Part shown: piece by piece, positions 1 through 5,182 of the stretch
How positions within the stretch are numbered: position 1 is the stretch's first letter
How the letters are laid out: each line of letters starts with the position of its first letter
Assembly (NCBI GenBank): GCA_024710675.1
Contig: JANJUH010000329.1
Span: forward strand, 1-5,758
Source of the DNA: Lysobacterales bacterium
GTDB lineage: Bacteria; Pseudomonadota; Gammaproteobacteria; Xanthomonadales; SZUA-5
Length of the DNA: 5,758 bases
Reading direction: 5' to 3'
The notes under the pieces: generated by a model
The model's input: the letters and a program-made list of their open reading frames with translations, nothing else
What the model was told of the DNA's origin: nothing
Database searches by the model: none
Translations under genes and position numbers: made by a program

Positions 1-1487
1 AGTCCGCCGGCACCGACATCGTGGATGGTGCGCAGCGGGTTGTCCGTCCCGAGGGCAATGCAGCGGTCGATCAGCTCCTGACAGCGCCGCTCCATCTCCG
101 GGTTGTCGCGCTGCACCGAGGCGAAGTCGAGGGCGATGGCTCCGGCGCCGCTGGCCTTCGACGAGGCGGCGCCGCCACCGAGGCCGATCAACATCGCCGG
201 CCCACCGAGCACGACCACCGCGTCACCGGGACGCAAATCCTGCTTGTGGACGTGCAGGGGTCGCACGCTGCCGACACCGCCGGCAATCATGATCGGCTTG
301 TCGTAGGCGTAGCCCTCGCGCGGATCGGCGTCGAAATGTTCGAAGGTGCGGAAGTAGCCGCCGATCGCGGGGCGACCGAACTCGTTGTTGAAGGCGGCTG
401 CCCCGAGCGGACCCTCGGTCATGATCCGCAGCGCACTCGCCATGTGCGCCGGCAGCGGGCGCGCAACCTCCCAGGGCTGCGGGGCCTCGGGAAAGCGCAG
501 GTGCGAGGTGGTGAAACCACTGAGGCCGGCCTTGGGCTTGGCACCACGGCCGGTCGCGCCTTCGTCGCGGATCTCGCCGCCTGCGCCGGTGGCGGCGCCA
601 GGATGCGGGGCGATGGCGGTCGGGTGGTTGTGCGTCTCGACCTTGATCGCGAGGTGCACCGGCTCGACGACGGCGCGGTAGCTGCCATCGGCGGCGGCCA
701 TCAAGCGCGCGGCGACGTGCCCCTCGAGGACGGCCGCGTTGTCCTTGTAGGCCACCAGCGTGCCGGCCGGGGTGCTGGCGTGGCTGACCTTGATGTGACC
801 GAACAGGCTGAGCGGCTCCGCTGCCCCCGAAATCGTCCAGCTCGCGTTGAAGACCTTGTGCCGGCAGTGCTCCGAATTGGCCTGGGCGAACATCATCAAT
901 TCGGCATCGGTGGCCTGCCGCCCGAGTTCGGCATAACTGGCCACGAGGTAGGCGATCTCGTCCTCGGACAAGGCCAGGCCCAGCTCGTGATTGGCCCTTG
1001 CCAGCGCGGCCGGTGTGGCCTCGACCTCGACCAGCGCCCGCGCCGCCGGATGCGCGAAGAGCACGGGCAGATCGGCCGCCTCGAGCACCGATTGGGTCAT
1101 CGGATCATGGATCAGCGCGTCGATGGCCTGTCGCTGCGCCGGCTCCTGCGGCCACTGGTCGAAATCGTGCACCAGCACCCGTTCGACACGATCCACCTTG
1201 AGCCCGCAGCGCTTCAGGATCTCGCTGGCCTTGCTCGACCACGGCGAGCGCGTGCCGGTTCGCGGCGCCACATGGCGGCTGGCGATGGTGCCTGCCGGCG
1301 TGGCCGCCACGGCGCCCCATTGCAGCACTTCCGCGAGGCGGGACTCGTCGGCAGGATCGGCGCCGGATACGACGAAGAGCTCGCGCACCGCGGCGAGGCG
1401 GGCGCCATGCGCGGCCAGCCGGCGGTTCAGGCGTTCACGACGGAACTCGGACAGGGCCTCGGCCCCGGGAATCGTCAGGATGGGCAT
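1..1487 (-). CDS. purL: Phosphoribosylformylglycinamidine synthase (FGAM synthase), N-terminal part, truncated by window edge
   Basis: This enzyme carries out the fourth step of de novo purine synthesis in the cytoplasm: FGAR + ATP + glutamine to FGAM. The visible 495 codons start MPILTIPGAEALSEFRRERL and match the large single-chain (about 1300-residue) gammaproteobacterial form. Residues 1-150 are the PurS-like N-terminal domain, with SPWSSKASEI at 81-90. The linker carries FAQANSEHCRHK (200-211). The first AIRS-like ATPase half carries AYKDNAAV (246-253), VETHNHPTA (283-291), the glycine-rich GGEIRDEGATGRGAKPKAG (303-321), MTEGPLGAAAFNNEFGRPA (356-374) and the DFASVQRDNPEMERRCQE segment (454-471). 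The frame is open to base 1 and ends at IHDVGAGGL, so the second ATPase half and the C-terminal glutaminase domain lie outside. The ATG at 1485-1487 is chosen because the product then begins where E. coli PurL does; an upstream ATG at 1524 is out of frame. No Shine-Dalgarno is visible. It follows dsbC on the same strand after 308 bases and probably has its own promoter. Confidence 0.97.
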   Translation of the reverse strand, partial: MPILTIPGAEALSEFRRERLNRRLAAHGARLAAVRELFVVSGADPADESRLAEVLQWGAVAATPAGTIASRHVAPRTGTRSPWSSKASEILKRCGLKVDRVERVLVHDFDQWPQEPAQRQAIDALIHDPMTQSVLEAADLPVLFAHPAARALVEVEATPAALARANHELGLALSEDEIAYLVASYAELGRQATDAELMMFAQANSEHCRHKVFNASWTISGAAEPLSLFGHIKVSHASTPAGTLVAYKDNAAVLEGHVAARLMAAADGSYRAVVEPVHLAIKVETHNHPTAIAPHPGAATGAGGEIRDEGATGRGAKPKAGLSGFTTSHLRFPEAPQPWEVARPLPAHMASALRIMTEGPLGAAAFNNEFGRPAIGGYFRTFEHFDADPREGYAYDKPIMIAGGVGSVRPLHVHKQDLRPGDAVVVLGGPAMLIGLGGGAASSKASGAGAIALDFASVQRDNPEMERRCQELIDRCIALGTDNPLRTIHDVGAGG

Positions 1488-1519
1488 CGGCGGGCGGCTG
1501 CACGGGAGCGAGGCGCCGA

Positions 1520-1525
1520 ATCATA
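1520..1525 (-). promoter_or_regulatory. Candidate -10 box for purL
   Basis: On the minus strand this reads TATGAT, five of six matches to the sigma-70 -10 consensus. It lies 32 bases upstream of the purL ATG, so a start near base 1513 would give a leader of about 26 bases. A 17-base spacer puts the -35 at 1543-1548 (TGCGGC), which is a poor match. That -35 position lies inside the dyad at 1530-1549, so a bound activator or repressor is possible. The call rests on inspection only. Confidence 0.4.
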
Positions 1526-1529
1526 GGGG

Positions 1530-1549
1530 CTGCGGGATGAATGCCGCAG
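1530..1549. repeat. Dyad with ATTCAT core upstream of purL (possible degenerate REP-like element)
   Basis: Arms CTGCGG (1530-1535) and CCGCAG (1544-1549) are perfectly complementary over 6 bp. Inside them are one G/G mismatch and two further A-T pairs around a 2-base centre. Read on the minus strand, the core CGGCATTCAT followed by CCG after one base matches the REP-like hairpin at 1606-1629 at 13 of 14 positions, so the two may be related. It lacks the GTGGG head of the two better copies. It overlaps the -35 position of the candidate purL promoter, so an operator is the alternative reading. Confidence 0.4.
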
Positions 1550-1559
1550 GGGTGGCCGC

Positions 1560-1583
1560 GCGGCGAGCATACGAGCTTGCCGC
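1560..1583. repeat. Imperfect hairpin in the dsbC-purL intergenic region
   Basis: GCGGCGAGC (1560-1568) pairs with GCTTGCCGC (1575-1583) through nine pairs, one of them a G.T wobble, around the 6-base loop ATACGA. No T-tract follows on either strand, so it does not look like a classical intrinsic terminator. It lies between the dyad at 1530-1549 and the REP-like pair. Its role is unknown, and in DNA this GC-rich a chance origin is possible. Confidence 0.35.
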
Positions 1584-1605
1584 AGGCCAGTGAGTGGTGG
1601 CAACA

Positions 1606-1670
1606 GCGTCGGCATGAATGCCGGCCCACAGGCTGGCGATGCGCTCGTGGGTCCGGATTCATCCGGACGC
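1606..1670. repeat. REP-like doublet: two inverted, head-to-head hairpin elements
   Basis: The first copy reads on the minus strand (1629 to 1606) and the second on the plus strand (1647 to 1670), with 17 bases between. Each starts with GTGGG, whose final G is the first base of an 8-bp stem around a TC centre within ATTCAT, and each ends in GACGCT (the T one base outside the span). Arms are 1608-1615/1618-1625 and 1651-1658/1661-1668. The second copy's arms are perfect; the first has one C.A mismatch, which would be G.U in plus-strand RNA. Aligned over 29 bases they share 22. Two of the stem pairs are swapped between copies (G-C to C-G and C-G to G-C), so pairing has been kept while sequence changed. 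A GTGG/GTAG foot beside a short stem and inverted pairing are typical of REP/REPIN elements mobilised by RAYT transposases in gammaproteobacteria. No transposase is present here. Confidence 0.6.
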
Positions 1671-1733
1671 TCTTCGGCCTGATGCCGTTGGGAGGCAAGA
1701 AGGCCCGCTGGCGCGCGGACCACTCACCGCCTC

Positions 1734-1789
1734 TCCCGAGTCCCGAGTCCCGAGTCCCGAGTCCCGGGTCCCGGGTCCCGGGTCCCGAA
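1734..1789. repeat. Heptanucleotide tandem repeat, 8 units
   Basis: Four copies of TCCCGAG (1734-1761) are followed by three of TCCCGGG (1762-1782) and a last unit TCCCGAA (1783-1789) that runs into an A-tract (1788-1793). The variant units are grouped and not mixed, which suggests the A-to-G change arose once and then spread by slippage. The GGG variants create CCCGGG palindromes at each unit junction. The array lies immediately downstream of the dsbC stop codon (1796-1798, minus strand). Short GC-rich heptamer arrays in intergenic DNA are, to my recollection, common in Xanthomonadales genomes. The repeat lies outside any gene I accept. Confidence 0.9.
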
Positions 1790-1795
1790 AAAAGA

Positions 1796-2542
1796 CTATT
1801 CCTTGCCCTCCGGCGCCGCCGCCTGCATGGCCGCCAGGCGCTGCTCGAGCTGGTCCGGCGTCACGTAGCCGGGTGCCACCGAACCGTCGGGGAAGATCAG
1901 GGTCGGGGTGCCGGTGACGCCCATCTGCTGGCCGAGCTGGAACTGGTCGGCGATCGGGTTGACACAGGTCGCGTTGCCCGGGTCCTCGCCGTTCTTCGCC
2001 ATCGTCAGCGTCGCCTGCTTGTCCTTGGCGCACCAGGAGGCCACGGCCTTGCGGTGCGAGTCGGAACCGACGCCGGCGCGCGGGAAGAACAGGTACTCGA
2101 TCTGGATGCCGCGCTCGGTGTACTCCTCGACATGCTTGTGCAGCTCACGGCAGAAGCCACAGTCGATGTCGGTGAACACCGCGATCTTGGCCTTGGGCTC
2201 GCCCTTCGGCGCGAAGATGATGCGCTGGTTGCTGGGGGCACGCGCCAACAGGGCGACCCGCAGTTCGGCGCGGCGTGCCTCGGTGATGTCCGACTTCTCC
2301 GGGATGTCGAACAAGGAGCCCTGCAGCAGGTAGCGGCCGTCGGCACTGACGTAGACGATCTGGCTGTCCTGCACGATGACCTCGTAGAAGCCCTCGACGG
2401 CCGCCTTGCGCACCTCGTTGACCTTGATGCCCGGGGCCAGGTCGTTCAGCGCCGCGCGCACCTTGCCTTCCGCCGCGTCTTGCGCGAATGCGCCCTGCAT
2501 GCCGGCCACGACTATGGCGGCAACCTGGAACCACTTGTGCAT
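1796..2542 (-). CDS. dsbC: Periplasmic thiol:disulphide interchange protein, DsbC family
   Basis: DsbC is a V-shaped homodimer that reshuffles wrong disulphides in exported proteins and is kept reduced by the membrane protein DsbD. The 248-residue product starts MHKWFQVAAIVVAGMQGAFA, a short Sec signal peptide with likely cleavage after A20 (AFA/QD). Residues 21-80 fit the N-terminal dimerisation domain, including YVSADGRYLLQGSLFDI (64-80). The thioredoxin-fold domain has FTDIDCGFC (123-131) with the active-site CGFC at 128-131, the cis-proline loop TGTPT (210-214), and a second cysteine pair, C171 and C193, equivalent to the structural disulphide of E. coli DsbC. Length fits the family after allowing for the signal peptide. 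The start is set by AGGAG six bases upstream and by the signal peptide; the frame is open further, to 2821, but that would run into ribH and bury the signal. It is divergent from ribH. E. coli has CGYC; DsbG, with CPYC, is a less likely alternative. Confidence 0.95.
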   Translation of the reverse strand: MHKWFQVAAIVVAGMQGAFAQDAAEGKVRAALNDLAPGIKVNEVRKAAVEGFYEVIVQDSQIVYVSADGRYLLQGSLFDIPEKSDITEARRAELRVALLARAPSNQRIIFAPKGEPKAKIAVFTDIDCGFCRELHKHVEEYTERGIQIEYLFFPRAGVGSDSHRKAVASWCAKDKQATLTMAKNGEDPGNATCVNPIADQFQLGQQMGVTGTPTLIFPDGSVAPGYVTPDQLEQRLAAMQAAAPEGKE

Positions 2543-2548
2543 CGGAGT

Positions 2549-2553
2549 CTCCT
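2549..2553 (-). promoter_or_regulatory. Ribosome binding site of dsbC
   Basis: The minus strand reads AGGAG six bases before the ATG at 2540-2542. It is the clearest Shine-Dalgarno in the window, and it fixes the dsbC start at the signal-peptide methionine against the longer in-frame extension. Confidence 0.85.
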
Positions 2554-2709
2554 GGCGGGGGCCGGACCGGATCGGTTCGGCATGGCTGGAAAGGATCGAA
2601 GACGGCGTGGAAAGTTCCCGGCGCCGTTGCGGGGCCGCATTCTGCCCGATGAAGGGGCGCAATGGGGGGACGGGCGGCCACTCGACGCACGGCACGGCTG
2701 GAGCAGTAG

Positions 2710-2746
2710 CGTGCGGAGGGACTGATAGACTGCCGGTTTCCGCACG
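2710..2746. repeat. Inverted repeat flanking the candidate ribH promoter
   Basis: CGTGCGGA (2710-2717) and TCCGCACG (2739-2746) are perfect 8-bp arms separated by 21 bases, with two possible G.T pairs further in. The right arm ends two bases before the ribH ATG. The left arm's CGTGCG can instead pair with CGCACG at 2686-2691, so two exclusive pairings are possible. It could be an operator pair or a leader structure, or chance in GC-rich DNA. Confidence 0.35.
2726..2731 (+). promoter_or_regulatory. Candidate -10 box for the ribH-nusB-thiL-pgpA operon
   Basis: TAGACT matches four of six sigma-70 -10 bases and lies 17 bases before the ribH ATG, so transcription would start only about 11 bases upstream of translation. 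I see no good -35 at the expected distance. The short leader fits the absence of a Shine-Dalgarno before ribH. The hexamer sits at the centre of an inverted repeat (2710-2717 and 2739-2746). The call is weak and made by eye. Confidence 0.28.
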
Positions 2747-2748
2747 AC

Positions 2749-3234
2749 ATGCCCCTGCCCATGCACATCCTGGAAGGCCACCTCGGCCCGGTCGAGGGCC
2801 GCATTGCCCTGATCGCTTCACGCTTCAACGAGCTGGTCGTCGAGCGCCTGATCGCCGGCGCCCGTGACGCGCTGGTCCGCCACGGCATCGCCGATGCCAG
2901 CCTGACGCTGGTGCGCGCGCCGGGCGCCTTCGAGCTGCCGCTGGTCGCCAAGCAACTGGCGGCCAGCGGCCATTACCGGGGCATCGTCGCACTCGGCTGC
3001 GTGGTCCGCGGCGACACAGCGCACTTCGACTACGTGGCCGGCGGCGCCGCCAATGGCCTGATGCAGGTGTCGCTGGCCCACGCACTGCCGATCGGCTTCG
3101 GCGTACTCACCGTCGACACCATGGAACAGGCGCTCGACCGTGCCGGCGGCAAGGCCGGCAACAAGGGCGCCGAGGCCGCGCTCGCGGTGCTGGAACAGCT
3201 CAACCTCGCCACCGCCATGGGAGCCGGCGCATGA
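2749..3234 (+). CDS. ribH: 6,7-dimethyl-8-ribityllumazine synthase
   Basis: RibH makes the penultimate step of riboflavin synthesis: it condenses 5-amino-6-ribitylaminouracil with 3,4-dihydroxybutanone 4-phosphate to give lumazine, which riboflavin synthase then converts. Family members assemble as pentamers or 60-mer capsids in the cytoplasm. The 161-residue product has the usual length. The substrate-binding SRFNE (24-28) is followed by RAPGAFELP (56-64), GCVVRGDTAHFDYV (83-96) with the conserved catalytic-type histidine H92, and PIGFGVLTVDTMEQALDRAG (114-133), whose R131 matches the phosphate-binding arginine of the family. KAGNKGAEAA (135-144) is also conserved. Start: the ATG at 2749 is used, but ATG 2761 (residue 5) is possible; neither has a visible Shine-Dalgarno. 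Its stop overlaps the nusB start (ATGA). The ribBA and ribE genes that often precede ribH are absent here, where dsbC is divergent upstream. Confidence 0.97.
   Translation: MPLPMHILEGHLGPVEGRIALIASRFNELVVERLIAGARDALVRHGIADASLTLVRAPGAFELPLVAKQLAASGHYRGIVALGCVVRGDTAHFDYVAGGAANGLMQVSLAHALPIGFGVLTVDTMEQALDRAGGKAGNKGAEAALAVLEQLNLATAMGAGA
3219..3223 (+). promoter_or_regulatory. Ribosome binding site of nusB
   Basis: GGGAG, seven bases before the nusB ATG, lies inside the last codons of ribH. It gives nusB its own ribosome entry as well as coupling through the ATGA overlap, and it supports the start at 3231. Confidence 0.6.
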
Positions 3235-3677
3235 AGCCGCTCAAGCCGGCCAATGCCGAGCGCGCCCGCGCCCGGCGTCGTGCGCTGCAGGCCTTGTATC
3301 AATGGCAGCTCGGCGGCGGCTCGATGCGCGACATCATCGGCCAGTTCAACGAGGAGCAGGACATGGCGATCGCCGACGGCGAGTTCTTCGCCGACCTGCT
3401 GATGGGTGTCGAGCGTGAGCTGGAAGCCCTCGATGCCGCGATCGCGCCGCTCGCAGACCGTCCGGTCGCCGAGATCGACCCGATCGAACGCGCCGCGCTG
3501 CGCCTTGCGGCCTACGAACTGCGTCATCGTCTCGATGTGCCCTGCCGCGTCGTCATCAACGAGGCGGTCGAGCTCGCCAAGGACTTCGGCGCGGTCGGCG
3601 GGCATGGCTACGTCAATGCCGTGCTCGACAAGCTGGCGCGCAGCGAGCGCCAGGCGGAGATGGCGGGCGGTCGCTGA
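3231..3677 (+). CDS. nusB: Transcription antitermination factor NusB
   Basis: NusB pairs with NusE (ribosomal protein S10), binds boxA RNA, and joins the antitermination complex that keeps RNA polymerase running through rRNA operons. The 148-residue product is slightly longer than E. coli NusB (139), mostly through its C-terminal tail. It has the arginine-rich N-terminal helix ERARARRRALQALYQWQL (10-27), which carries the boxA-contacting surface. IDPIERAALRLAAYEL (82-97) follows, then the signature VPCRVVINEAVELAKDFGA (103-121), then GHGYVNAVLDKLA (124-136). All match the all-helical NusB fold throughout. The start overlaps the ribH stop by 4 bases with GGGAG upstream. The nusB TGA is followed after 18 bases by thiL, in the same reading frame. 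Clustering with ribH is widespread in bacteria, so co-transcription is very likely. Confidence 0.96.
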   Translation: MKPLKPANAERARARRRALQALYQWQLGGGSMRDIIGQFNEEQDMAIADGEFFADLLMGVERELEALDAAIAPLADRPVAEIDPIERAALRLAAYELRHRLDVPCRVVINEAVELAKDFGAVGGHGYVNAVLDKLARSERQAEMAGGR

Positions 3678-3695
3678 ACCGGCCCGACGCTGCCG

Positions 3696-4661
3696 ATGGG
3701 CGAGTTCGATTTCATCGCGCGCCTGGCCGGGCGCGTCCCTGCGCGCGCCGACGTGCCACTCGGCATCGGCGACGATGCGGCCTTGCTGGCGATTGAGCCG
3801 GGCTGCCAGCAGGTGGTGGCGGTAGATACGCTGGTCGCCGGCGTGCACTTCCCGCTGGATGCCGAGCCGGCCGACGTCGGCCACAAGCTGGCGGCCGTCA
3901 ACCTGAGCGATCTGGCGGCCATGGGCGCCGAGCCGCGCCACGCGCTGCTCGCGCTGACACTGCCCTCGCTCGATCCCGGCTGGGTCGATCCTTTTTTGAA
4001 CGGCCTGTTGGCGCTGCTGGCGGCGCACCAGGTCATGTTGGTCGGCGGCGACACCACGCGCGGCCCGGCGACGCTGACCCTGACGCTGATCGGCAGCGTG
4101 CCGGCCGGCCAGGCGCTGCGCCGCGCCGGCGCCAGCGCCGGTGACCTGGTCTGCGTCAGTGGCTCGCTGGGCGATGCGGCGGCGGCGCTGGCCCTGCGCG
4201 GTACGCCGCGGCCCGAGGACGGCGAGGCCCGGCTGGTCCGCGAGCGCCTGGACCAGCGCCTGGCCCGGCCGACGCCACGCGTCGCCCTCGGCCTCGCCTT
4301 GCGCGGCTTGGGATCGGCCTGCATCGACGTCTCCGATGGCCTGTATGCCGACCTCGGCCACATCGCCCGCGCCAGCGGCCTGGCCGCCGTGGTCGATCCG
4401 GCGCGCCTGCCGGCCTCGCGAGCGCTCACGACCGTGATCGGCGATCCGGCCCGGCGCCAGCGACTGCAGGGCGGCGGCGATGACTACGAGCTGTGCTTCA
4501 CCCTGCCGCGCGATCGCGAGGCCGCACTCGCGGAACTGGCCCGGAAGGCGCACGTGCCGCTCACCGTGATTGGCGAAATGGGCCCGGGCGAGGGCGTGCA
4601 TCGCCTCGAGCCCGATGGGTCGCTGCGCCCGGCGGGCCGCGGCTGGGATCACTTCGCATGA
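3696..4661 (+). CDS. thiL: Thiamine-monophosphate kinase
   Basis: ThiL phosphorylates thiamine monophosphate with ATP to thiamine diphosphate, the active cofactor and last step of the pathway. The 321-residue product is full length (E. coli 325) and belongs to the PurM/AIRS ATP-binding superfamily, the same fold as the PurL halves encoded at the left of this window. Conserved metal and nucleotide sites are present: LGIGDDAALL (22-31), VDTLVAGVHF (43-52), AVNLSDLAAMGA (67-78), VGGDTTRGP (116-124), IDVSDGLYADLGHI (210-223) and GGGDDYELCF (259-268). The ending WDHFA matches E. coli. The ATG at 3696 gives the expected N-terminal GEFDFIARL. No strong Shine-Dalgarno is visible in the 18-base gap after nusB. 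The frame is open back to the nusB TGA, but no better start lies there. The stop overlaps the pgpA start by 4 bases. The catalytic motifs look intact. Confidence 0.97.
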   Translation: MGEFDFIARLAGRVPARADVPLGIGDDAALLAIEPGCQQVVAVDTLVAGVHFPLDAEPADVGHKLAAVNLSDLAAMGAEPRHALLALTLPSLDPGWVDPFLNGLLALLAAHQVMLVGGDTTRGPATLTLTLIGSVPAGQALRRAGASAGDLVCVSGSLGDAAAALALRGTPRPEDGEARLVRERLDQRLARPTPRVALGLALRGLGSACIDVSDGLYADLGHIARASGLAAVVDPARLPASRALTTVIGDPARRQRLQGGGDDYELCFTLPRDREAALAELARKAHVPLTVIGEMGPGEGVHRLEPDGSLRPAGRGWDHFA

Positions 4662-5182
4662 GCCGTGACCTTCGCCGCGAAGCGCGCGTGCTGCTGGCGC
4701 ATCCGGCCGGCTGGATTGCCAGCGGCCTGGGCAGCGGCCTGTCGCCCTGGGCCTCGGGCACCACCGGCAGCGCGGCGGCGGTGCTGCTATATGTGCTGCT
4801 CGGCGCGGCCGGCTGGCCCTGGTGGGCGCATCTGGCGATCGTCGGCCTGTTGTTCGGTGCCGGTGTCTGGGCGGCCGACTGGGCCTGCCGACACCTCGGC
4901 GTCGACGATGCCTCGCCGATCGTCATCGACGAATGGGCCGGGCAATGGCTGACGCTGGCGGTCGGCGCCGCGACCTGGCCCCTGGACCAAGGCTGGCTGC
5001 CAGATGCCGGCTACCTGCTCGCCGGCTTCCTGCTGTTCCGCCTCGCCGACATCGTCAAGCCCTGGCCCGCGTCCGCACTCGACCGCCAGCTCGGCGGCGG
5101 CTTCGGCGCGATGGCCGATGACATGGTGGCCGCGCTGTACTCGGCTGCGGCGCTGGCGGGGCTGGGGGTGTTGCTGTCCTGA
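4658..5182 (+). CDS. pgpA: Phosphatidylglycerophosphatase A
   Basis: PgpA removes the phosphate from phosphatidylglycerophosphate in the inner membrane, giving phosphatidylglycerol. The 174-residue product matches E. coli PgpA in length and motifs: GLGSGLSPWASGTTGS (23-38), VIDEWAGQWLTL (89-100) with the acidic pair D91/E92, FRLADIVKPWP (127-137), and GGFGAMADDMVAAL (147-160) with D154/D155. The acidic residues fit the metal-dependent site of the family. Hydrophobic stretches at about 40-50, 57-72, 94-106, 116-130 and 156-173 suggest several membrane segments. The start at ATG 4658 overlaps the thiL stop (ATGA); a weak GGGA lies nine bases upstream. The frame is open further upstream to 4493, but that part only reads thiL in another frame. 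It is the last gene of the operon and converges on the ABC-F gene, 17 bases away stop to stop. Confidence 0.96.
   Translation: MSRDLRREARVLLAHPAGWIASGLGSGLSPWASGTTGSAAAVLLYVLLGAAGWPWWAHLAIVGLLFGAGVWAADWACRHLGVDDASPIVIDEWAGQWLTLAVGAATWPLDQGWLPDAGYLLAGFLLFRLADIVKPWPASALDRQLGGGFGAMADDMVAALYSAAALAGLGVLLS

Larger units (their letters stand above)
1488..1795. other. dsbC-purL intergenic region, repeat-rich and without a gene
   Basis: These 308 bases separate two minus-strand genes. In plus order they hold the candidate purL -10 box, the ATTCAT-core dyad, an imperfect hairpin, the REP-like doublet, about 60 bases without clear structure (1671-1733), and the heptamer array. No canonical intrinsic terminator was found for dsbC: the T-run that follows its stop on the minus strand comes before the GC-rich repeats and not after a stem. 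Open frames crossing the region have no recognisable product. Confidence 0.7.

Noticed and set aside
21..1526. A 501-codon open frame on the plus strand, antisense to purL.
   Set aside because: The minus strand here gives an excellent, uninterrupted PurL. The antisense product is Arg/Gly/Ala-rich without family likeness, as expected when GC-rich third positions remove stop codons from other frames.
1734..1789. Heptamer array as a CRISPR array.
   Set aside because: Units are 7 bp and directly adjacent, with no spacers, and no cas gene is present.
1541..2725. A 394-codon plus-strand open frame antisense to dsbC that runs through the heptamer array.
   Set aside because: It is a mirror of dsbC codons, and its translation over the array is only a short Ser/Pro/Arg repeat. 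No ribosome binding site or family match was seen.
2543..2748. FMN riboswitch upstream of ribH.
   Set aside because: I could not find the conserved RFN element segments, and the space before the candidate start site is not arranged like one.
2543..2821. A 93-residue N-terminal extension of dsbC.
   Set aside because: It would overlap ribH and place the signal peptide inside the protein. AGGAG and the signal sequence both support the start at 2542.
3992..3997. Run of six T in thiL as a possible slippage or frameshift site.
   Set aside because: The frame is intact on both sides (Asp-Pro-Phe-Leu-Asn) and the protein is full length, so no programmed shift is needed.
3030..4652. A 540-codon open frame on the minus strand, antisense to ribH, nusB and thiL.
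   Set aside because: The three plus-strand genes are clear over the same bases. The antisense product is Gln/Arg/Ala-rich with no recognisable domain, and it spans gene boundaries.
4493..4657. A 55-residue N-terminal extension of pgpA inside thiL.
   Set aside because: It has no PgpA-like sequence, while the ATG at 4658 gives the normal PgpA length and an ATGA overlap with thiL.
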